Below, piece by piece: positions 58,835 to 64,000 of a stretch of 64,000 nucleotides of DNA; the first letter of the stretch is position 1; each line of letters starts with the position of its first letter. The notes below the pieces were generated by a model. The model saw only the letters and a program-made list of their open reading frames with translations. It made no database searches and was not told the origin of the DNA. The stretch covers positions 1 through 64,000 of the forward strand of contig LLEY01000124.1 of NCBI GenBank assembly GCA_001414485.1, read 5' to 3'. Both the position numbers and the translations under genes were made by a program. The stretch is from Calycina herbarum. Lineage: Eukaryota > Ascomycota > Leotiomycetes > Helotiales > Pezizellaceae.

Positions 58835-60340
58835 TCAAGTGTACCAAGTCGGCTCGGGAATCTGGAGAAGTCAGTTTTGATTGGAACAATCTAGAAGGTG
58901 AACCCACTTTATCAAGCAAAGCAAACTCGCCAACCTCCCGGTTCTTGTACGCCACGGGATCATGAAGAGTATGTGTCCTTACATCTCTCCAAAAGCGATC
59001 AAGTCCAACCTTTCTTCCCGTAGCACGAGCCCCAGTAACTTCAAACACCCCTGCTGTAACCCTCAAAGCAGTATCGGTCGTCACAACCTTTGTGCTAGCG
59101 ACCCATTCTGCAACCTCCCCCCTTTCTCTCTCGGTTATGCCTCTCTTCTCACTATGCTTGGTGTAAACACCGGCGATTTCAGAGCCAGCACGGTCAGCCA
59201 GTGCTTCTGCTGCTCTAAGATGCGCAAAAAAGTTTCCGTAGCGCTCCAGAATATAAAATTCCTCAGTTGGAGATTCTTTGTTATCTCCACCGAATGGCCA
59301 AGCACGTGTGGAACTCTTGGTGTATTTGGCAGCAAAATTCAACGAACCGAGAGCAATGCCAAGGTAGAAATTGGAAAAGACGAGTTGGATCGTGGGAAGA
59401 AGAAGCGTAGCGAATGGAATATTGAGAACTGCAGGGTTTGGTTTCTTTGTTGAAGTTTCCCAGCCAAGTGCATCAGCCCACGGAACCTTGATATTTCCAA
59501 TTTTAACACTGCCGCTTTCAGTTAACCGAAGACCAACGTTGTTCCAATTATGCTGATACACAAGTTAGCAGGTTACGACTGGATTGCACGATCTGTTCGA
59601 CTTGCAGCAAATTCAATTCCGGGTTGTTCAGTTTTGACGAGTGCAAAAATATGATGCTCTGTACCGTCGAGAACACCCTCAAGAACGGTCAAATCCGAGA
59701 CCACGCCACCGGTATTGAAGTGCTTGTGACCATTAAAGATTACATGATCTCCGTTGTCAGTAATTTTGAGATCATTATCTCGAGGGTTCACCGCTCCTAT
59801 TGAACTGTCAGTATGATGATAGAAAGGATCTAGGATGTTTGCCAAACCTCCAACAAAATAATTGTTTTCAATTATTAACCTTTGGACTCTTTCCTTCTGC
59901 TCATCAGTGCCAACAACATTTGCCGTGGTAGACCAAAGCAAGTGATATCCCAGTAGCATTCCAATACTTCCATCACCCTTTGCAACCTCTCTGATTACCT
60001 TGTAACCAACTTCCCAGGTTTGTCCACCGCCACCGAAGAAGGTCGGTCCAAGGACTTTCAGAAGACCTGCACTTTTCAAAAGGGAAACCTCTGCTCGGGG
60101 AGACTTATTATCGATATCTCTTGCGGCAGCGTCTTCAGCGAGGATTTTGGATATTCGACGAGCTCTTTCGAGCCAGCCTTCAGCGTCTTTTGGGAGGCCG
60201 TCGCTCAAGAACTCTTGGTGGTGAACATCGTAAACGCTTGGATCTGATTCTGTATAGAATTCTGGAGATGAGTTCGCTGGAAGGATGGTTTGAATCTTGG
60301 TCTTCCCAGCGATGTTTGTTTCTTGGGTCGATGAAGTCAT
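58835..60340 (-). CDS. Acyl-CoA dehydrogenase-like flavin monooxygenase (DszC/SfnB type)
   Basis: Three exons, 60340-59606, 59552-58918... corrected end 58908, and 58861-58835, 468 residues. Exon 1 carries the N-terminal helical domain (LLKSAGLLKVLGPTFFGGGG, GDGSIGMLLGYHLLW) and the beta-barrel (FNGHKHFNTGG). Exon 2 continues HNWNNVGLRLTESGSV and the C-terminal four-helix domain; exon 3 gives the family's terminal IPEPTWYT. The junction after exon 1 uses a GC donor (GCAAGT, 59605) with CTAAC branch and CAG acceptor; no GT donor restores phase. Intron 2 is 46 bp (58907-58862). In related enzymes reduced flavin and O2 oxidise sulfur or aromatic substrates; the substrate here is unknown. Confidence 0.87.
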
Positions 60341-62365
60341 TGCTGCGGCTGTAAATAAAATATGAGGGCAAAATATTATCTACAGCCAGACTAAAAAGGA
60401 AGATGGGGAGAAGATAGCACCCATAACCATATACTCGGGCTCTGTCGAGAACCCCAATTGCAACATAAGCTCTGCATCTCGAGCGGATGATGCAACTGCA
60501 GTGCATCCACACGCAATCCTCGTTCAGCACAAAATAAGAAAATAATACACCATGAAGCCACGCGATAAGGAAAAAACGGGATGCATTGCGCAATAACTGA
60601 ATAGGTACCACGACAGGGTCGGGCTTGTTCAGTGGCAACTACCAAGGCTCGGAAAAGTTTCCTGTCGTAGAAAAGAGGGGTAAGTACAGGTCGATTCCCA
60701 ATCACGTCAACCTCGTTACCAGGATTCGACTAAAGAATGACGTTATTTTTGATGAATTTAAATCTGCCTTCTGGGGTTTCTTTCAATGCGTAATTCAGTT
60801 GAGGTGAGATGATTCTTCATAGGTAACCACTCGTGACAAAACTTCACGTGACTAACCCCGATTTGAAGGGCGATAAGCGAGAAGGGTTGTTTTGTAGCAA
60901 CTGTCACTACTGCAGACAGAGTAGATCGGACCCCAAACTTCTGTTGTCTGTCTCTGGGAGTTTTAACGACTTGACGGTTTCCTTTGTTCGATTTAATCTT
61001 CTTGGGTGAGTTATTTGAGGCAGTGGATTTGTATATCAATGACTGACTTGAACTAGGATCAGCGAAGTTGGGATTGGTCTTTTATGCGCCTCCCTCCCTT
61101 CACTTCACCTTCTTATAAATCGCGAAAAGACCCCCACATCGCCGTACTATGTGTTCTCTTCTGAAGCTCGTCGTCCAAGAAACCTTCTACACCTGGATAC
61201 ATTTACAGAATTCCCGAAGGATTCAATCAGCCTCGAAGCTTGTGGCGACGTTCACTTGAGGATATGACAGTAGCTCGGGCGAGAACTTAGAAGCGTGTGC
61301 TTGTAAACACAATGAGCACACAATCATAAGAGCGAAACATGTTGCCACAGTAACACCTCTCGGTCCGTGGATGGGTTGGTGACGTTGGAACGTTTGGAGG
61401 CGAAGAGAGAAGCTGATAGGTAGACACCATACCCACCCCACCGCTCATTGCGGTGCTTGGCTTATACCAGTAGCCCAGAATTCAAGATTGTTTCGATCCG
61501 AAACTCTATTCGATACTTTCGGTCCTTCTTAATATTGAATACACGTTACTCTGCTTTCTTTGGAAGGTGGTAGATCACCCAATGACTGGACTTGAGTTTA
61601 CCAGGCAACTAACCGAAACTCACATCGTGCAACGACGATATCAGAACCATCCGATTGTTCGTTCGTGGACAAGATTGAAGAGAGGCATGGCTGGAGAGAG
61701 TGTTGCCAATAGATTGGCGGATATTCAGCAACTGTACTATGTCGGCATAGAAAGCGGAATAAGGTTTAATTGTAATCAAGACTCAGTTGCCTATGGTTCT
61801 CCATTTGAGAAGCTCAATTCGTCTCAGGTGTAAAGAATACCTGTGAATCTCACTAACGCAAGGGCCATTTCTAGGCTCTACATATTTTTGTTGCACTTGA
61901 GACGAATTATGCTTGCGCAAAATGCTGAGCTTAACAAATGTTTGCACACTTTCCTAGATATCATAACCCTTCTCGCTTATTTGGTCTTCACATTCGGCTA
62001 GCACCCCGTTCTGTCTTATGAGACCATTCGATTTCAATTCTCACCCCACACTAGAACACCGGAAAGTAAATCCAAACAAGCAGGCGATGGATGAAGTTCT
62101 GCTAGACTGGGATTCGATAATGGATAGCGCGGGGTACTCCGTGTAGCCGACTAAATATTAGAACGCACTGCATTCGCTAGTTCCATTGTAATTGGTGATA
62201 GCCAGAAATAAGAGTTGCATTCTATTTTTTCTATCCATTTTCTTAAATACAATAATATGTCAATACCGCAGAGAGCGAAAAGGATCAAAGGTCTCGCCAG
62301 TTGATGTTGTGTTTTTGACGTGCTATCCCGAAACTAGTGCTTCCTTCCAAATACACAAGACGACC
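60341..62365. other. Intergenic region
   Basis: About 2 kb. Several short open frames (60180-60638 minus, 60391-60705 minus, 61567-61833 plus) lack family features. The last has an ATG at 61582 and 83 codons with a plausible helical stretch, but nothing supports it as a gene. No repeat or RNA gene recognised. Confidence 0.45.
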
Positions 62366-63367
62366 TCACACATCCTTCTCCTCGCTACCCCTTCTTCCCT
62401 TAACAAAAAACCTAGAGGTATCACCCATCGGGAAATGCCAAAAGAAAGCGGTTTGACACATCAAATGACCAACAGTATAATAACCCAACAGCCCAGCCAA
62501 AAATGCAAATACCCCACCTGTTTTCTTCAACGCGATTGCAGCAGGCAGATGGCCATCAGCTGTCGCAAAGTAAGAGCCGGCCACGAGAATGAATGCTAAT
62601 TCAACGAAGAAGAATATCCCGATGTAAACGAAATTTCTAGAGGACTTTCAGTGGAGGTTGAGAGAAAATAGGGGATGGGCCTTACATTGGGAGACTTCCG
62701 AATAAGAAGAAAAGATTTAAAACAGCCCACATGAGAACAAAAAATCCTAATGCGTTATTGTATTCTGCTGTATCGGTGCCGTAGGATTCTGTGACACCGA
62801 AAATTGGCGTGATTATTGCACCGAAGCCGCCATAAAAGAACCCTGGTTTGAGTCAGAAGTAGAGGGAAACCTGGACAGAGTACTAACCAAATGCACTGAG
62901 AGCAGTGTACCCAAAGGAGTTACCCAAGACTAATTCCCACTGCGCAGAGATTACCATACCAATACCGGCAACTACGAAATGTTAGATCATCTTGTTGAAC
63001 AATCATAATGCTAGAGACTGACCGAAAAAGAAGTTGCCGATATAAACGTTTGTAGTGGTTACTCCTCGCCACTCCATCAAACTCAGAGATAGAGTTGTGA
63101 GAGTCGTCGAGAAGGCACCGATAGCGAGAGCAGTCTTTTGATGTCAGTTGCCGTTCAATAAAAGAGTTTGTAACTGACCGGACTACCAAGAGTGCTCTTC
63201 ACAGTACTTGGTACAAAGTATGGATACGGTTTCCCATTGCCAACAGGGGAAAATGTACCATTTGCAGTCGTTGTCGTCTGAGTGAGATTTGAGTAGACCT
63301 GTCCTTTGGCATCTTCTAAGCTGCTTTGCCTCGCGACATGGGGCTCGATGTTATCTTCATAAGACAT
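62366..63367 (-). CDS. GPR1/FUN34/YaaH family acetate transporter (AcpA/Ady2-like)
   Basis: Five exons, 63367-63179, 63134-63023, 62971-62888, 62842-62686 and 62636-62366, all phases closing to 270 residues, about the usual family length. Six membrane segments can be followed after a polar N-terminus: around TALAIGAFSTTLTTLSL, AGIGMVISAQWELVLG, FFYGGFGAIITPIFGV, GFFVLMWAVLNLFFLFG, IGIFFFVELAFILVAG and GVFAFLAGLLGYYTVGH. Family members carry acetate, ammonium-linked or other monocarboxylates across the plasma membrane. The C-terminal tail is short and charged. Two introns use GTCAGT donors. CreA-like sites lie about 300 bp upstream. Confidence 0.88.
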
Positions 63368-64000
63368 ATTGATAAAGGGATTTAAAATTTCGGAATTGTA
63401 TCTTTTGGGTTTGTTGGGTCAGGTTGGAGTTTCACGAGATATAAAATTTCACATGTGGAAGACCAAGCAACGGTTTTTCTTGCAAATCACGCCGTGCATG
63501 GTTTGGCACGCAACAATGAGTAAGGTGCTATACGTGTGGCATATGACGAACTCGGATACTTCGAAACTAATTCTCCTGGAAAACAAGACGACGAATTAAA
63601 ATTATGAGAACTAGATCTAGTATATGCGAGGACCAGGGGGAAAACGAGGGGTATGACGAGGGGGATGGAGTGGGGGCGGGGTGTGGTGCAGCATCTGCAC
63701 CTCAAGCACGCAATTTGCAACCCATGGTAAACATAATCTTAGCCCAACACAATTGTCCCACCCGGGGCAATTATGTTGGACCAATCCGACCAAGCAAGCT
63801 GCCCCGCGCTCAAAGGGAATCTCGACAAAGGGTCGTGGTTAAATGATATGTATCCATGTCAAAAATTGTGTGCAAATCCCCTCAGCAGCAAAAAGCCGTA
63901 GGCTGTGTTACGTCCGCCTACCCCGAAAGAGATATGTCGTCCCAAACCAAGAACTACATATCCCAATCACTGAATCAATCACTGACCCCGCCAAAAACTC
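63368..64000. promoter_or_regulatory. Promoter region of acetate transporter gene
   Basis: GTGGGG and GCGGGG (SYGGRG, CreA consensus) lie back to back at 63670-63683, GTGTGG just after, and a CCAAT box at 63781-63785. Carbon catabolite repression of acetate permeases by CreA is known in Aspergillus; site function here is inferred. Confidence 0.4.

Noticed and set aside
61567..61833. 88-codon open frame in the 2-kb gap
   Set aside because: It starts at GTG; the first ATG gives 83 codons with no recognisable family. Not enough support.

Overview
The window looks like nuclear DNA of a filamentous ascomycete (Pezizomycotina). Genes carry short GT-AG introns, mostly 48-120 bp, with CTAAC or CTGAC-like branch sites. 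The transposons carry dense C-to-T and G-to-A decay typical of repeat-induced point mutation (RIP). The gene complement (FIS1, SPC24, RING-H2 ligase, Scn1-like TatD protein, CTF18, Zn2Cys6 and bZIP factors, P450, phenol-hydroxylase-type monooxygenase, acetate-permease family) fits that group. Protein character suggests Leotiomycetes, but that is inference.

Layout. 1-13,600 is gene-free, AT-rich and RIP-mutated. It holds three transposons one inside another: a Fot1/pogo DNA transposon (692-13,595) was split by a Ty3/gypsy chromovirus (1,173-12,210), which was split by a second copy of the same retroelement (3,329-8,858). All three insertions keep their target-site duplications. 14.2-24.7 kb is a dense housekeeping block: RING E3 ligase, FIS1, SPC24 (divergent from FIS1), a membrane protein, a TatD/Scn1 protein, and an arsenite methyltransferase divergent from a bZIP factor. 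24.7-30.7 kb is accessory and decayed: a P450 gene between two copies of one MITE, a disabled conserved-domain gene, and a truncated MYND-finger gene. 30.7-41.0 kb holds an eight-exon Zn2Cys6 factor, CTF18 with a damaged 5' end, and a Myb-like protein. 43.4-47.9 kb holds a nine-exon FAD monooxygenase and a membrane-anchored hypothetical. 48.2-49.0 kb is a cluster of unrelated short tandem repeats. 49.9-58.1 kb holds a Gln/Pro-repeat Zn2Cys6-type gene, an EthD-like protein, a hypothetical, and a large frameshifted unknown gene. 58.8-64 kb holds an acyl-CoA-dehydrogenase-like flavin monooxygenase with a GC-AG intron and an acetate-permease-family transporter.

Possible functional links. The arsenite methyltransferase and bZIP factor share a 291-bp promoter and may form an arsenic-response pair. 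FIS1 and SPC24, and the membrane protein and Scn1-like gene, also share short divergent promoters. Two flavin monooxygenases, a P450 and an acetate permease point to aromatic or organic-acid catabolism, but they are dispersed and do not form an obvious cluster. Exon structures were worked out by eye from splice signals, reading frame and family knowledge. Where every phase closes, confidence is high.
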